Below, piece by piece: positions 7,706 to 16,758 of a stretch of DNA of 64,000 bases (position 1 is the stretch's first letter; each line of letters opens with the position of its first letter). The stretch is from Carboxydothermus pertinax (lineage in GTDB: Bacteria; Bacillota; Z-2901; Carboxydothermales; Carboxydothermaceae): NCBI RefSeq assembly GCF_001950255.1, contig NZ_BDJK01000003.1, forward strand, positions 109,578 to 173,577. Reading direction: 5' to 3'. The position numbers and the translations under genes are program-made. The notes under the pieces were generated by a model, which worked only from the letters and a program-made list of their open reading frames with translations, was not told where the DNA came from and ran no database searches.

Positions 7706-8989
7706 ATGAAAGTAACAAAAGAAAAGCTTGAAAAAAGTCGAGTGGAATTAACTGTAGAGGTAGAAGCCGAAGAAGTTGCCAAAGCGTACGAAAAAGCTTA
7801 TAAAAAAATTGCTCAAAAAGTAGTAATACCAGGATTTAGAAAAGGAAAAGCCCCTCGTGTCTTAGTAGAACGACAGGTGGGTCAAGGTTACATTCTCGAA
7901 GAAGCTTTAGATGCGCTTTTGCCGGAAAGTTACGTCAAGGCTATAGAGGAAGCAGCTATTGAGCCGGTGGATAAGCCTGAAGTTTCCTTAGTTTCCTATG
8001 GAGTTAATGAACCTCTGGTTTACAAAGCGGTGGTGGATGTAAAGCCTGATGTAGAGCTCGGGCAGTATACCGGTTTGGAGGTAACGAAAATGCCGGTAGA
8101 GGTAACCGAAGAAGAAGTAGAAAAAGAGCTTACCTACCTTCAAAACCGTTATGCCAAGCTAGTTACCGTTGAAGATGGAGAGGCTAAACTTGGGGATATG
8201 GTAGTAATCGATTTTGCCGGAAAAATTGATGGAGAACCGTTAGAAGGGGGTAGCGCTGAAGATTATCGGTTAGAACTTGGCTCTAACGTTTTTATTCCGG
8301 GATTTGAAGAGCAAATCGTGGGGATGAAGCCAGGGGAAACCAGAGAAATAAACGTCACTTTTCCGGAAGATTACCATAAAAAAGATATTGCGGGTAAGCC
8401 TGCAGTCTTTAATGTAACCTTAAAAGAAATTAAAAGAAAAGAAGTAGCTCCTCTTGATGATGAATTTGCCAAAGATGTTTCCGAATTTTCCACTTTAGAA
8501 GAACTAAAAGAAGACCTGAAGAAAAAGATTGCCCAATCCAAAGAAAATATCGCCCGGGAAAAGATGGAGAGTGACTTAATTGAGAAGGCTGTCGATAATG
8601 CGGCGGTAGAAATCCCGGAAAGCCTAGTAAATCACGAAGTAGACCATATCCTTCATTATTTTGAAGAGGAATTAAAGTATGAAAGATTAACATTAGAGCA
8701 ATATCTTGAATATCAGAAAAAAACCTTAGAGGAACTAAAAGAAGAATTAAAGCCAAGGGCAGAAAGAAATGTTAAAACCGAGCTGGTTTTAGAAGCCATA
8801 GCTAAAAAAGAAGGAATTACCGCATCTTCTGAAGAATTAGAACAGGAGCTTAGTAAAATTGCTGAGCTTTACCAGCAGCCGGTAGAGGAGATTAAAAAGC
8901 TCTTTACCGGTCGGATGGATGATCTTTCTTATTCCATCGTCCGCCGGAAAACTATTAACTTTTTAGTTGAAAATGCCAAAACCGTTTAA
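7706..8989 (+). CDS. tig: Trigger factor, ribosome-associated peptidyl-prolyl isomerase
   Basis: 427-residue chaperone that binds nascent chains at the ribosome exit. Order of domains: N-terminal ribosome-binding domain with a GFRKGKAPR signature near residues 44-52, an FKBP-type PPIase domain (about 150-245, with GDMVVIDFAGKIDG and FPEDYHKKDIAGK), and a helical C-terminal chaperone domain rich in E and K. Normal length. AAGGAGGA lies before the ATG. It heads the order tig-clpP-clpX-lonB-lon. Confidence 0.97.
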   Translation: MKVTKEKLEKSRVELTVEVEAEEVAKAYEKAYKKIAQKVVIPGFRKGKAPRVLVERQVGQGYILEEALDALLPESYVKAIEEAAIEPVDKPEVSLVSYGVNEPLVYKAVVDVKPDVELGQYTGLEVTKMPVEVTEEEVEKELTYLQNRYAKLVTVEDGEAKLGDMVVIDFAGKIDGEPLEGGSAEDYRLELGSNVFIPGFEEQIVGMKPGETREINVTFPEDYHKKDIAGKPAVFNVTLKEIKRKEVAPLDDEFAKDVSEFSTLEELKEDLKKKIAQSKENIAREKMESDLIEKAVDNAAVEIPESLVNHEVDHILHYFEEELKYERLTLEQYLEYQKKTLEELKEELKPRAERNVKTELVLEAIAKKEGITASSEELEQELSKIAELYQQPVEEIKKLFTGRMDDLSYSIVRRKTINFLVENAKTV

Positions 8990-9007
8990 ATTTAAGGAGG
9001 TATCATT

Positions 9008-9595
9008 ATGAGCTACTTAGTTCCCATTGTAGTGGAGCAAACCAGTCGTGGGGAAAGAAGTTATGATATTTGGTCAAGGTTACTAAAAGACCGCATAATA
9101 TTTATTGGAGGGCCCATTGACGACCATGTGGCCAATTTGGTAATAGCTCAAATGCTGTTTTTAGAAGCAGAAGATCCAGAGAAAGACATTCATTTATACA
9201 TTAATTCCCCTGGTGGAGTAGTGACCGCGGGAATGGCCATTTATGATACTATGCAGTATATTAAACCGGATGTTTCTACCATCTGCATAGGTCAGGCGGC
9301 GAGTATGGGAGCTTTTCTCTTAGCAGCAGGGGCTAAAGGTAAGCGTTTTTCCTTGCCTTATGCCCGGATTATGATTCACCAGCCGTTAGGGGGAGTGCAA
9401 GGACAGGCGACCGATATAGATATCCACGCCCGGGAAATCTTACGGATGAAAGATACTTTAAATGAGTTGTTGACCAAACATACCGGCCAGCCTAGGGAAA
9501 AAATCGATCGGGATACCGAGCGGGATTTCTTTATGTCGGCTACAGAAGCTAAAGCGTACGGAATTATCGATGAGGTGATCACTGTACGCAAATAA
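9008..9595 (+). CDS. clpP: ATP-dependent Clp protease proteolytic subunit
   Basis: 195-residue serine protease that forms the tetradecameric chamber served by ClpX. The catalytic triad is visible as Ser99 (AASMG), His124 (MIHQP) and Asp173 (ERDFF), with the GGVVTAG oxyanion-loop region near 70. Length is normal with a very short propeptide. AAGGAGG precedes the ATG by 7 bases. It is followed after 16 bases by its unfoldase gene clpX. Confidence 0.97.
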   Translation: MSYLVPIVVEQTSRGERSYDIWSRLLKDRIIFIGGPIDDHVANLVIAQMLFLEAEDPEKDIHLYINSPGGVVTAGMAIYDTMQYIKPDVSTICIGQAASMGAFLLAAGAKGKRFSLPYARIMIHQPLGGVQGQATDIDIHAREILRMKDTLNELLTKHTGQPREKIDRDTERDFFMSATEAKAYGIIDEVITVRK

Positions 9596-9611
9596 GTTTT
9601 GAGGTGATGAA

Positions 9612-10868
9612 ATGTTTGATAAAAATCAATTAAAATGTTCTTTTTGTGGGAAACATCAAGACCAGGTTAAAAAACTTGTGGCTGGACCCGGGGTTTATAT
9701 TTGTGATGAATGCATTGAGCTTTGTAATGAAATCATAGAAGAGGAATTGGCCGATGACTTGGAGCTTACTTTGGAGGAGCTTCCCAAACCCCAGGAGATA
9801 AAGGCTTATCTTGACCAGTATGTTATTGGTCAGGAAGAGGCCAAAAAAGTCCTTTCGGTTGCGGTTTATAACCATTATAAGCGAATAAACTTAGGTGGTA
9901 AAATTGATGATGTGGAGCTGTCTAAAAGTAACATCATTATGCTTGGGCCTACCGGCTCCGGTAAAACCCTTTTAGCCCAGACTTTAGCAAAATTTCTAAA
10001 CGTTCCCTTTGCGATAGCCGATGCTACAGCCCTGACGGAAGCCGGTTATGTCGGGGAAGATGTGGAAAATATCCTCTTAAAATTAATTCAAAATGCTGAT
10101 TACGACATTGAACGGGCGGAGAAAGGTATTGTTTATATTGACGAGATTGATAAAATCGCCAGGAAATCAGAAAATCCGTCCATAACCCGGGATGTCTCCG
10201 GAGAAGGGGTACAACAAGCCCTTTTAAAAATCCTGGAGGGAACCATTGCGTCGGTTCCGCCTCAAGGGGGGCGAAAACACCCGCACCAGGAGTTTATCCA
10301 GATTGACACCACCAATATCCTTTTTATAGTAGGTGGTGCTTTTGAAGGGATAGATAAGATAATCCAAAGCCGGATTGGTAAAAAAGGCCTTGGTTTTGGA
10401 GCGGAAATCCGGCCGAAAAAAGAGCAAAACATCGGCGAAATTCTGCGCCATATCATGCCGGAAGATTTGTTAAAGTTTGGCTTAATACCGGAGTTTGTAG
10501 GCCGCTTACCAATAATCGTTACTTTAGATGCTCTGGATGAAGAAGCGTTGGTGAAAATTTTAACTGAACCGAAAAATGCTTTGGTGCGTCAGTACCAGAA
10601 ACTTTTTGAACTTGATGGGGTAACTTTAGAATTTGAAGAAGATGCTTTAAGGGCGGTGGCCCAAAAAGCAATTAAAAGAAATACCGGAGCCCGGGGATTA
10701 CGAGCAATATTAGAAGAAGTAATGCTGGAGGTCATGTACGAGATCCCTTCGCGGAAAGATATTGTAAAATGTGTGATTACCCGGGATGTCATTGAAAATA
10801 AGGCTAAACCCATTTTAGTGGGGGCTACGGAAAAGCGGAAAAAAGGCAAAAAAGAAGAAACAGCTTAA
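9612..10868 (+). CDS. clpX: ATP-dependent Clp protease ATP-binding subunit ClpX
   Basis: 418-residue AAA+ unfoldase. The N-terminal zinc-binding domain has four cysteines (C9, C12, C31, C34). Walker A GPTGSGKT lies near residue 115, Walker [11 protein letters not shown] near 175, the [24 protein letters not shown] block has been split here only for description (positions about 186-208), and the ClpP-docking loop is [10 protein letters not shown] rather than the classical IGF triplet context. GAGGTGA precedes the ATG. It pairs with clpP immediately upstream. Confidence 0.97.
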   Translation: MFDKNQLKCSFCGKHQDQVKKLVAGPGVYICDECIELCNEIIEEELADDLELTLEELPKPQEIKAYLDQYVIGQEEAKKVLSVAVYNHYKRINLGGKIDDVELSKSNIIMLGPTGSGKTLLAQTLAKFLNVPFAIADATALTEAGYVGEDVENILLKLIQNADYDIERAEKGIVYIDEIDKIARKSENPSITRDVSGEGVQQALLKILEGTIASVPPQGGRKHPHQEFIQIDTTNILFIVGGAFEGIDKIIQSRIGKKGLGFGAEIRPKKEQNIGEILRHIMPEDLLKFGLIPEFVGRLPIIVTLDALDEEALVKILTEPKNALVRQYQKLFELDGVTLEFEEDALRAVAQKAIKRNTGARGLRAILEEVMLEVMYEIPSRKDIVKCVITRDVIENKAKPILVGATEKRKKGKKEETA

Positions 10869-10870
10869 CT

Positions 10871-10911
10871 GGATGTTGGAGATTAGAGTTTGGCAGTTGG
10901 AAGATAATTTA
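10871..10911. repeat. Degenerate heptamer repeats (site 3)
   Basis: Just after the clpX stop. Reads as TGTTGGA, GATTAGA, GTTTGGC, AGTTGGA on the + strand, the same 7-base pattern as the two arrays in the tRNA cluster. A short partial copy (TGTTGGA) recurs after the terminator near 10984. Confidence 0.5.
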
Positions 10912-10920
10912 AAGATATAA

Positions 10921-10962
10921 GAAGTGGTACTTGGTATTTAAGCAAGGACCACTTCTTTTTTA
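10921..10962 (+). terminator. Terminator after clpX
   Basis: Stem GAAGTGGT (10921-10928)/ACCACTTC (10948-10955), extended after a one-base mismatch by CTTG/CAAG, followed by TTTTTTATTG. Confidence 0.85.
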
Positions 10963-11058
10963 TTGTTTTTGTTTAAAAGCAGATGTTGGAATAGGGTTGG
11001 CAAGTAAAATAAAAAGGATGGGGAAAACTAAAGGTAAATTAATCGAGGAGGTGTTAGT

Positions 11059-11118
11059 GTGAAAGAACTTCCGGAAACATTTAATTGGATTAGGATTACT
11101 GGGGTATTGATTTTTTAA
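11059..11118 (+). CDS. Possible 19-residue peptide upstream of lonB
   Basis: A GTG-started open frame of 19 codons (MKELPETFNWIRITGVLIF) with an excellent ribosome binding site, GGAGGTG at 11047-11053, five bases before the start. The end is hydrophobic. No homologue is known to me. It could be a leader peptide or the remnant of a longer membrane-protein gene. The support is the ribosome binding site alone. Confidence 0.35.
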   Translation: MKELPETFNWIRITGVLIF

Positions 11119-11156
11119 AGCTTTTCAGAATAACTTAGGCAGGGAGATGATTTTTA

Positions 11157-11297
11157 ATGCACCATTTAAAGAAGAAGCTTCCGAAAAATTTAAGATTTAT
11201 GGAACCGGGCTGGTGGGTGGTTCACTTAACCGGCATGGCAATATCAGGAGTTTTAATGTATTTAGCTTGGCGGGAAGAAAAGGATTTAGAATTTTAA
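11157..11297 (+). CDS. Small putative membrane protein, 46 residues
   Basis: ATG at 11157 preceded by AGGGAGATGAT. The product starts basic (MHHLKKKLPKNLR), has one hydrophobic segment (about residues 19-38, WWVVHLTGMAISGVLMYLAW) and a charged tail (REEKDLEF), which is the profile of a single-span membrane protein with positive-inside topology. It lies 41 bases before the lonB start. The frame overlapping it in the lonB phase has no good ribosome binding site, so this is the better reading. Function unknown. Confidence 0.5.
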   Translation: MHHLKKKLPKNLRFMEPGWWVVHLTGMAISGVLMYLAWREEKDLEF

Positions 11298-11344
11298 ATA
11301 TGAGACAACCTCTTTCTGGTAATAATAGGAAAGAGGTGATGGAA

Positions 11345-12988
11345 ATGGACGGTTTAACTGGAATTTTTGCGGTGGGCCAGATTATCCTTTTAGCAGCAAT
11401 TTTGGCCCTTCTTTTTTCTCAGGGAAGAGCCCAGCAGGTAAACAAAACTTATCTTAATCGGGAAAGCGAAAAGGAACTGGCTAAACTTAACCGGCTAAGA
11501 AAGATATCTTTAACGGAGCCCCTGACAGAAAAGACCCGACCAGAGAGTTTTTCGGAAATCATTGGTCAGGAAGAGGGAATTTGTGCCTTAAAGGCAGCGT
11601 TATGTGGACCCAATCCCCAGCACGTAATCTTGTATGGCCCCCCGGGAGTAGGAAAAACAGCTGCAGCCCGGCTGGTGTTAAAAGAAGCTATAAAAAGCCC
11701 TAATTCACCTTTTACCGAAGAAGCAGCGTTTATTGAGGTAGATGCTACTTGCACCAGATTTGATGAGCGGGGAATCGCGGATCCCCTTTTAGGTTCAGTT
11801 CACGACCCAATTTACCAGGGAGCAGGGCCCCTTGGAATTGCTGGCATTCCCCAACCCAAACCGGGGGCGGTAACTAAAGCCCATGGTGGAATTTTATTTA
11901 TTGATGAAATTGGCGAACTTCACCCAATCCAGATGAATAAACTTTTAAAAGTTTTAGAAGACCGAAAGGTGTATTTAGAAAGTGCCTATTATTTTTCTGA
12001 GGATCCGGAGATACCCAAACATATCCACGATATCTTTCAGAAAGGACTACCGGCCGATTTTCGCTTAATAGGGGCAACCACCCGAAGCCCGGAAGAGTTA
12101 CCTTCTGCCTTAAGGTCCCGATGTTTAGAAATTTTCTTTAAACCCCTTGGGGAAGAGGAACTCTGGCAAATTGCGAAAAATGCCGCCGAAAAAATTGGCA
12201 TTACTTTGGGAAGACAGGCCCTCGAGACGGTAGTACGCTATGCAAAATCCGGGCGGGAGGCGGTAAATTTAGTGCAACTGGCCGCTGGCATGGCCTTGGG
12301 CGAAGGGAGAAAAAGGATTTTAGCAAGAGATATTATGTTTGTAGCCCGGGCTGGAAATTATCAACCTAAACCAAAGATTATCCTTCCCGAAGAGCCTGCG
12401 GTGGGAAAAGCCCTGGGGCTTGCGGTCACAGGCCCAAAGATGGGAGCTGTTTTGGCGGTAGAAGCTTTAGCCGAACCGGCGGAAAGTATTCCGGGTAGTG
12501 TCTGTGTTTGCGGAATAATTGAGGAAGAAAAGTTTTCCCAAAGCCATACCGAACTTACGGCCAGGAGTAAAATTCGGGGAGCTCTTGATAATGTGTTTGC
12601 AGTTTTTAGGAGCCAAACGGGAATTAATCCTCAAAGGTATGATATTTATTTTAACTTTCCTGCCCCCTGGCCGGTAGATGGTCCTTCGGCCGGACTTGCC
12701 CTGATAATTGCTCTTTATTCAGCAATTTTACGCCGGCCGATTCCTGCTAAAACAGCTTTTACCGGGGAAATCTCTCTTTTAGGGGAGGTTTGTCCGGTAG
12801 GGGGGATTCCTGATAAAATTGAAGCAGCTATAAACGCTGGAGTTAAAACCGTTTTTTTACCCTGGGGAAATTATCCTGAAGTGGAGGATAATAAAAAATT
12901 AAAATTAGTTCCCGTAAAAAGTGTTGATGAAGCGTTAGCTTATATTTTTAAAGAACAGGAAAAGCCTGCCCAAACTTCGCCAGCTTAA
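11345..12988 (+). CDS. lonB: LonB, membrane-associated ATP-dependent protease
   Basis: 547 residues from ATG 11345. The N-terminus has one hydrophobic segment (about residues 5-25) as in Bacillus LonB, then an AAA+ domain with GPPGVGKT near 98 and FIDEIGEL, and a Lon-type protease domain with the catalytic Ser in DGPSAG near 447 and Lys near 490. I choose 11345 because AAAGAGGTGATGG gives correct spacing; a longer in-frame reading from 11147 would add 66 residues lacking family character. ATG 11339 is a close alternative. It lies directly upstream of lon, as in B. subtilis. Confidence 0.93.
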   Translation: MDGLTGIFAVGQIILLAAILALLFSQGRAQQVNKTYLNRESEKELAKLNRLRKISLTEPLTEKTRPESFSEIIGQEEGICALKAALCGPNPQHVILYGPPGVGKTAAARLVLKEAIKSPNSPFTEEAAFIEVDATCTRFDERGIADPLLGSVHDPIYQGAGPLGIAGIPQPKPGAVTKAHGGILFIDEIGELHPIQMNKLLKVLEDRKVYLESAYYFSEDPEIPKHIHDIFQKGLPADFRLIGATTRSPEELPSALRSRCLEIFFKPLGEEELWQIAKNAAEKIGITLGRQALETVVRYAKSGREAVNLVQLAAGMALGEGRKRILARDIMFVARAGNYQPKPKIILPEEPAVGKALGLAVTGPKMGAVLAVEALAEPAESIPGSVCVCGIIEEEKFSQSHTELTARSKIRGALDNVFAVFRSQTGINPQRYDIYFNFPAPWPVDGPSAGLALIIALYSAILRRPIPAKTAFTGEISLLGEVCPVGGIPDKIEAAINAGVKTVFLPWGNYPEVEDNKKLKLVPVKSVDEALAYIFKEQEKPAQTSPA

Positions 12989-13049
12989 ACTTACTTTTTA
13001 GATTATTTTGTGATAGAATAATGGTACTCAAAATGGGAGGTGATAAGTA

Positions 13050-15428
13050 GTGGAAACCCGGGAGTTACCACTTTTACCATTAAGGGGAATATTGGTTTTT
13101 CCCTATATGGTGATACATCTGGATGTAGGCCGGGAAAAGTCTATTGCTGCTATAGACCAGGCTATGATTTCCGACCGCATTATCTGCCTTGCTACCCAAA
13201 AAGATGCCCAAATAGATGAGCCGACCCCCGATGATATTTATACCGTTGGAACTATTGCTGAGATAAAGCAACTTTTAAAGCTTCCTGGCGGTACTTTAAG
13301 AGTTCTGGTAGAGGGCTTACAACGGGCAGAAATAAAAAAGTATATAGAAAGCGAACCCTTCTTTCGCGTTGAGGTCCAGATAGCTCAGGAAGAGGAAGTC
13401 AAAACCCCGGAAATTCAAGCATTAACTAGAAGCTTAATTTACCAGTTTGAACAATATGTCAAGCTTTCCAAAAGGATTCCGCCGGAAACAGCGATAACTG
13501 TGGTTAATTTAGAGGAACCGGGAAGGCTTGCAGATGTTGTAGCAAGCCACCTGACTTTAAAAATTGAGGATAAACAGCGGATTTTAGAAGCTTTAGATAT
13601 AAAAAATCGCCTGGAAATTCTTTTAGAAATTTTAGCCCGGGAACTGGAAATAGTAGAAATTGAGCGGCGGATAAACTTACGGGTTAGAAAACAAATGGAA
13701 AAGACCCAGAAGGAGTATTACCTCCGGGAGCAGTTAAAGGCAATTCAGCGGGAATTGGGAGAAAAAGACGAAAGGGTTGCCGAAGGGGAGGAATACCGGG
13801 AAAAAATTAAAGAAGCAAGGCTTCCCAAAGAAGTGGAAGAAAAAGCTTTAAAGGAAGTTGAAAAGCTAGAGAAAATGCCTCCCATGGCAGCGGAAGCAAC
13901 GGTGGTGCGAAATTACCTGGACTGGCTTTTAGCCTTACCCTGGAACCGGCGGACTAAAGATCGGTTAGATATTAAGCTTGCTGAGCAAATTCTGGAAGAA
14001 GACCATTATGGCTTAGAAAAGGTAAAGAGCAGGATTTTAGAATATTTAGCGGTAAGAAAGCTTGCTAAAAAAATGAAAGGGCCAATTCTTTGCTTTGTTG
14101 GGCCTCCCGGTGTAGGTAAAACTTCTTTAGCCAAATCTATTGCCCGGGCGTTAGAACGGAAATTTGTCCGGATTTCTTTAGGGGGAGTTCGGGATGAAGC
14201 GGAAATCCGGGGACACCGCCGGACATATGTGGGAGCTCTTCCCGGTCGCATTATTCAAGGGATGCGTAATGCTGGCAGCCAAAATCCGGTGTTTTTGCTC
14301 GATGAGATTGATAAGATGAGCATGGATTTTCGGGGAGACCCATCGGCAGCTCTTTTGGAAGTACTGGACCCGGAGCAAAACAATAGTTTTTCTGACCATT
14401 ACATAGAATTACCCTTTGATTTGTCTCATGTCATGTTTATTACTACAGCTAATAATCTCTATACTATCCCCCGACCGCTTTTAGACCGGATGGAGGTAAT
14501 CCATATTCCGGGGTATACCGAAGAGGAAAAGTTAGCGATTGCCGAGAAATATCTTTTACCCAAGCAAATAAAAGAACATGGGTTAAAACCTCAAAACCTT
14601 AAAATTTCTACTAACACCCTTTTAAAAATTATTAGGGAATATACCCGGGAGTCGGGGGTAAGAAATTTAGAGCGACAAATAGCTTCCCTTTGTCGCAAGG
14701 CAGCTAAAGAAATTTTAACCAAAAACGTGGAAGAAGTAAAAATTACTGTTAGCAACTTAGAACAGTATTTGGGTATACCTAAGTACCGTTATGGTATTGC
14801 TGAAGCCGAAGATGAGGTTGGGGTAGCTACAGGCCTTGCCTGGACAGAAGTTGGCGGCGATGTGATGTTTATTGAAGTTTCTGTCTTAAAGGGTAACGGC
14901 AAACTCTATCTTACCGGAAAATTAGGGGAAGTAATGAAGGAATCGGCGCAGGCAGGTTTTTCCTACATCCGTTCCCGGGCTAAAGAACTGGGAATAGAGG
15001 AAAACTTTCACGAAAAATATGATTTACATATTCACGTACCGGAAGGAGCTATTCCTAAAGATGGACCGTCAGCGGGGATTACGATGGCGACAGCTATGGT
15101 ATCGGCTTTAACCGGTCTAAAAGTAAGAAAAGATGTGGCAATGACCGGAGAAATTACCCTGCGGGGGAAGGTCCTGCCCATAGGAGGCTTAAAAGAAAAA
15201 ATCCTTGCAGCTAAACGAGCCGGCATTAAAACCATTATTATACCTTATGAAAACCGGAAAGAGTTAGAAGAAATACCCCCTCAGGTAAGGCGAGGTTTAA
15301 AATTTATTTTGGTAAAACATATGGATGAAGTTTTAGAGGCAGCTTTAATTCGGGAGAAAAAGACGGAAGTTGAATCCCCGCTGCCGGAAAAGGAAATAAC
15401 CGAAACCCAAGAAATTTCTGTTCACTAA
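13050..15428 (+). CDS. lon: ATP-dependent protease La (LonA)
   Basis: 792-residue cytosolic AAA+ serine protease. Order: substrate-binding N domain (about 1-200), coiled central helices, AAA+ module with GPPGVGKT near 351 and FLLDEIDKM near 418, and the protease domain with the Ser-Lys dyad (Ser in KDGPSAG near 673, Lys in the GGLKEK segment near 716). GTG start supported by GGGAGGTG. The acidic tail after about residue 770 is ordinary. A strong terminator follows. Confidence 0.97.
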   Translation: METRELPLLPLRGILVFPYMVIHLDVGREKSIAAIDQAMISDRIICLATQKDAQIDEPTPDDIYTVGTIAEIKQLLKLPGGTLRVLVEGLQRAEIKKYIESEPFFRVEVQIAQEEEVKTPEIQALTRSLIYQFEQYVKLSKRIPPETAITVVNLEEPGRLADVVASHLTLKIEDKQRILEALDIKNRLEILLEILARELEIVEIERRINLRVRKQMEKTQKEYYLREQLKAIQRELGEKDERVAEGEEYREKIKEARLPKEVEEKALKEVEKLEKMPPMAAEATVVRNYLDWLLALPWNRRTKDRLDIKLAEQILEEDHYGLEKVKSRILEYLAVRKLAKKMKGPILCFVGPPGVGKTSLAKSIARALERKFVRISLGGVRDEAEIRGHRRTYVGALPGRIIQGMRNAGSQNPVFLLDEIDKMSMDFRGDPSAALLEVLDPEQNNSFSDHYIELPFDLSHVMFITTANNLYTIPRPLLDRMEVIHIPGYTEEEKLAIAEKYLLPKQIKEHGLKPQNLKISTNTLLKIIREYTRESGVRNLERQIASLCRKAAKEILTKNVEEVKITVSNLEQYLGIPKYRYGIAEAEDEVGVATGLAWTEVGGDVMFIEVSVLKGNGKLYLTGKLGEVMKESAQAGFSYIRSRAKELGIEENFHEKYDLHIHVPEGAIPKDGPSAGITMATAMVSALTGLKVRKDVAMTGEITLRGKVLPIGGLKEKILAAKRAGIKTIIIPYENRKELEEIPPQVRRGLKFILVKHMDEVLEAALIREKKTEVESPLPEKEITETQEISVH

Positions 15429-15430
15429 AA

Positions 15431-15459
15431 ACCACCACCAGCACTGGTGGTGGTTTTTT
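15431..15459. terminator. Terminator between convergent lon and a minus-strand gene
   Basis: Perfect 10-bp stem ACCACCACCA/TGGTGGTGGT with a GCAC loop and a run of six T residues on the + strand. It begins 3 bases after the lon stop and touches the stop of the minus-strand gene. Confidence 0.92.
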
Positions 15460-16370
15460 CATGAAAATATTTTGCGAAAAACAAAACCCAGACAATCTTT
15501 AAAATTAATCTTTTCTTTAATAGTAAAAAAGAGTTTTTGATAAAAAGAGTTTTTAAAAAAAGGGCCCTTGGGATTTTGGTAATATTGTTGAGCTATTCCT
15601 ACAGTTACGGGATTAAAGAATAAACTTTCGGGAAAAAAGCTTTCTTTTTTTAGTAAAAGAAAAAGTTCTTTTTGCGTGTTTGGGGGAATCCCTAAAAAAC
15701 CAGTAGGGTGTGGGTTTTGTAAAAAAGCTTTTTGTCCCCAGTAGACGGCGGAAATTATAGTTTTTAAATCCCCTGGCCTAATATTTTCTTTTACTGCTAA
15801 AATTCCTATATCTGGAGCTTTTAAAAAGCCAATTGAAGTTAAATTATCCAACGGAGTTAGGGTTGAGGCTATTAAGAGGTTTCCGATTCCGGCAGCAAAG
15901 GCAGTTTTTTTAATCCCCTCGGGCAGATCAAAGTAAGGAGTGTAATCTTTATACGGTTTTAAGCCCTGACGGGAGAGAAGCTCAACCACATCCCGGTATT
16001 GTTTACTTCCTTTAGGGGGAAGGATAATTGTTTTATTAGTAAAGGTTAAATTTATTGTCTGGCGAGCGTAGACAGTGTATGGTTCAAAATTAGAAAGCTT
16101 TAAAAGGATTTTATAACCGGCGGGGATTTTAGCGGAAGATTTTAGGGCTAAAAGGGTTGCGTTGGCAGGAGTATTAGTAAGTTTTACTTTTGTACCGTAT
16201 AAGTCCCAGTAACCGTGGTCACTTAAATAATATAAAAGCCAGAAATGGGGAGAGTTTTTGGGGAAATAAAGACTAAAGGTAGTTTGGTTATTTAAGCTAA
16301 GGGCAAGGGTATAAAATACCCCAATTATAATTAAGATTAACAAAAAAAGTGCACTAAGGATTTTCCTCAT
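15459..16370 (-). CDS. Membrane-anchored protein of unknown function
   Basis: 303 residues that I do not recognise. The N-terminus (about residues 3-27) is a strong hydrophobic anchor or uncleaved signal, with no lipobox or clear cleavage site. The rest is predicted extracytoplasmic and is rich in aromatic residues, lysine and asparagine. A middle segment with alternating hydrophobic strands and helices vaguely resembles a type 2 solute-binding fold, but I cannot support that. It is the only minus-strand gene in the first 45 kb, transcribed divergently from the valS leader. Confidence 0.65.
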   Translation of the reverse strand: MRKILSALFLLILIIIGVFYTLALSLNNQTTFSLYFPKNSPHFWLLYYLSDHGYWDLYGTKVKLTNTPANATLLALKSSAKIPAGYKILLKLSNFEPYTVYARQTINLTFTNKTIILPPKGSKQYRDVVELLSRQGLKPYKDYTPYFDLPEGIKKTAFAAGIGNLLIASTLTPLDNLTSIGFLKAPDIGILAVKENIRPGDLKTIISAVYWGQKAFLQNPHPTGFLGIPPNTQKELFLLLKKESFFPESLFFNPVTVGIAQQYYQNPKGPFFKNSFYQKLFFTIKEKINFKDCLGFVFRKIFS

Positions 16371-16412
16371 ATTACCACCCTAAAAAACTGTTATGCGGTG
16401 ACCTGTTTAAAG

Positions 16413-16441
16413 TTGACAGTTTTGCGGGAAAAATATAAAAT
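16413..16441 (+). promoter_or_regulatory. Promoter of the valS leader
   Basis: TTGACA (16413-16418), 17-base spacer, TAAAAT (16436-16441), immediately before the T-box leader RNA. Confidence 0.8.
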
Positions 16442-16449
16442 AATTTCAA

Positions 16450-16700
16450 AATGGAAAAGGTAGAGATGATGCCGGGGAGGAGTACCGGTCGGCCTCCAGA
16501 AAGAGAGGAAAGCCCTCAGGCTGAAAGGTTTTCCTGGAAGGAGCCGGGAAGGTCGCCCCTAAGATTGCGAAAGGGAAAAGGAGTACCTTTCGCCGGGTTT
16601 GCCCGTTAGAGCGTTAAAGTGCCGGGATATCCCGGAAGCAAGGTGGTACCGCGGAAAAAGCCTCTTTCGCCCTTGGGTGGAAGGGGCGTTTTTTGTGATG
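16450..16700 (+). ncRNA. T-box riboswitch leader, valine-specific
   Basis: Leader of valS that senses uncharged tRNA-Val. Stem I pairs GGGG/CCCC and CCGG/CCGG around an internal loop with AGGAGTA on the 5' side and GAAGGTCG on the 3' side, which puts the specifier codon GTC (Val) at 16552-16554. The conserved T-box AGGTGGTACCGCGG lies at 16641-16654. The competing terminator is the CGCCCTT/AAGGGGCG hairpin with TTTTTT ending near 16696. The specifier agrees with the downstream gene. Confidence 0.93.
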
Positions 16701-16758
16701 GTCGATCATGACCTGGTGGAGTTAAAGATACTAATTATTCAAAAAGGGAGGAATAGCT

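Noticed and set aside
11147..11344. N-terminal extension of LonB by 66 residues
   Set aside because: The extension lacks family similarity and a ribosome binding site, and a better small frame (11157-11297) uses this DNA in another phase.
15459..16370. Minus-strand protein as a solute-binding lipoprotein
   Set aside because: No lipobox, no transporter genes nearby and only a vague strand-helix pattern; left as unknown.
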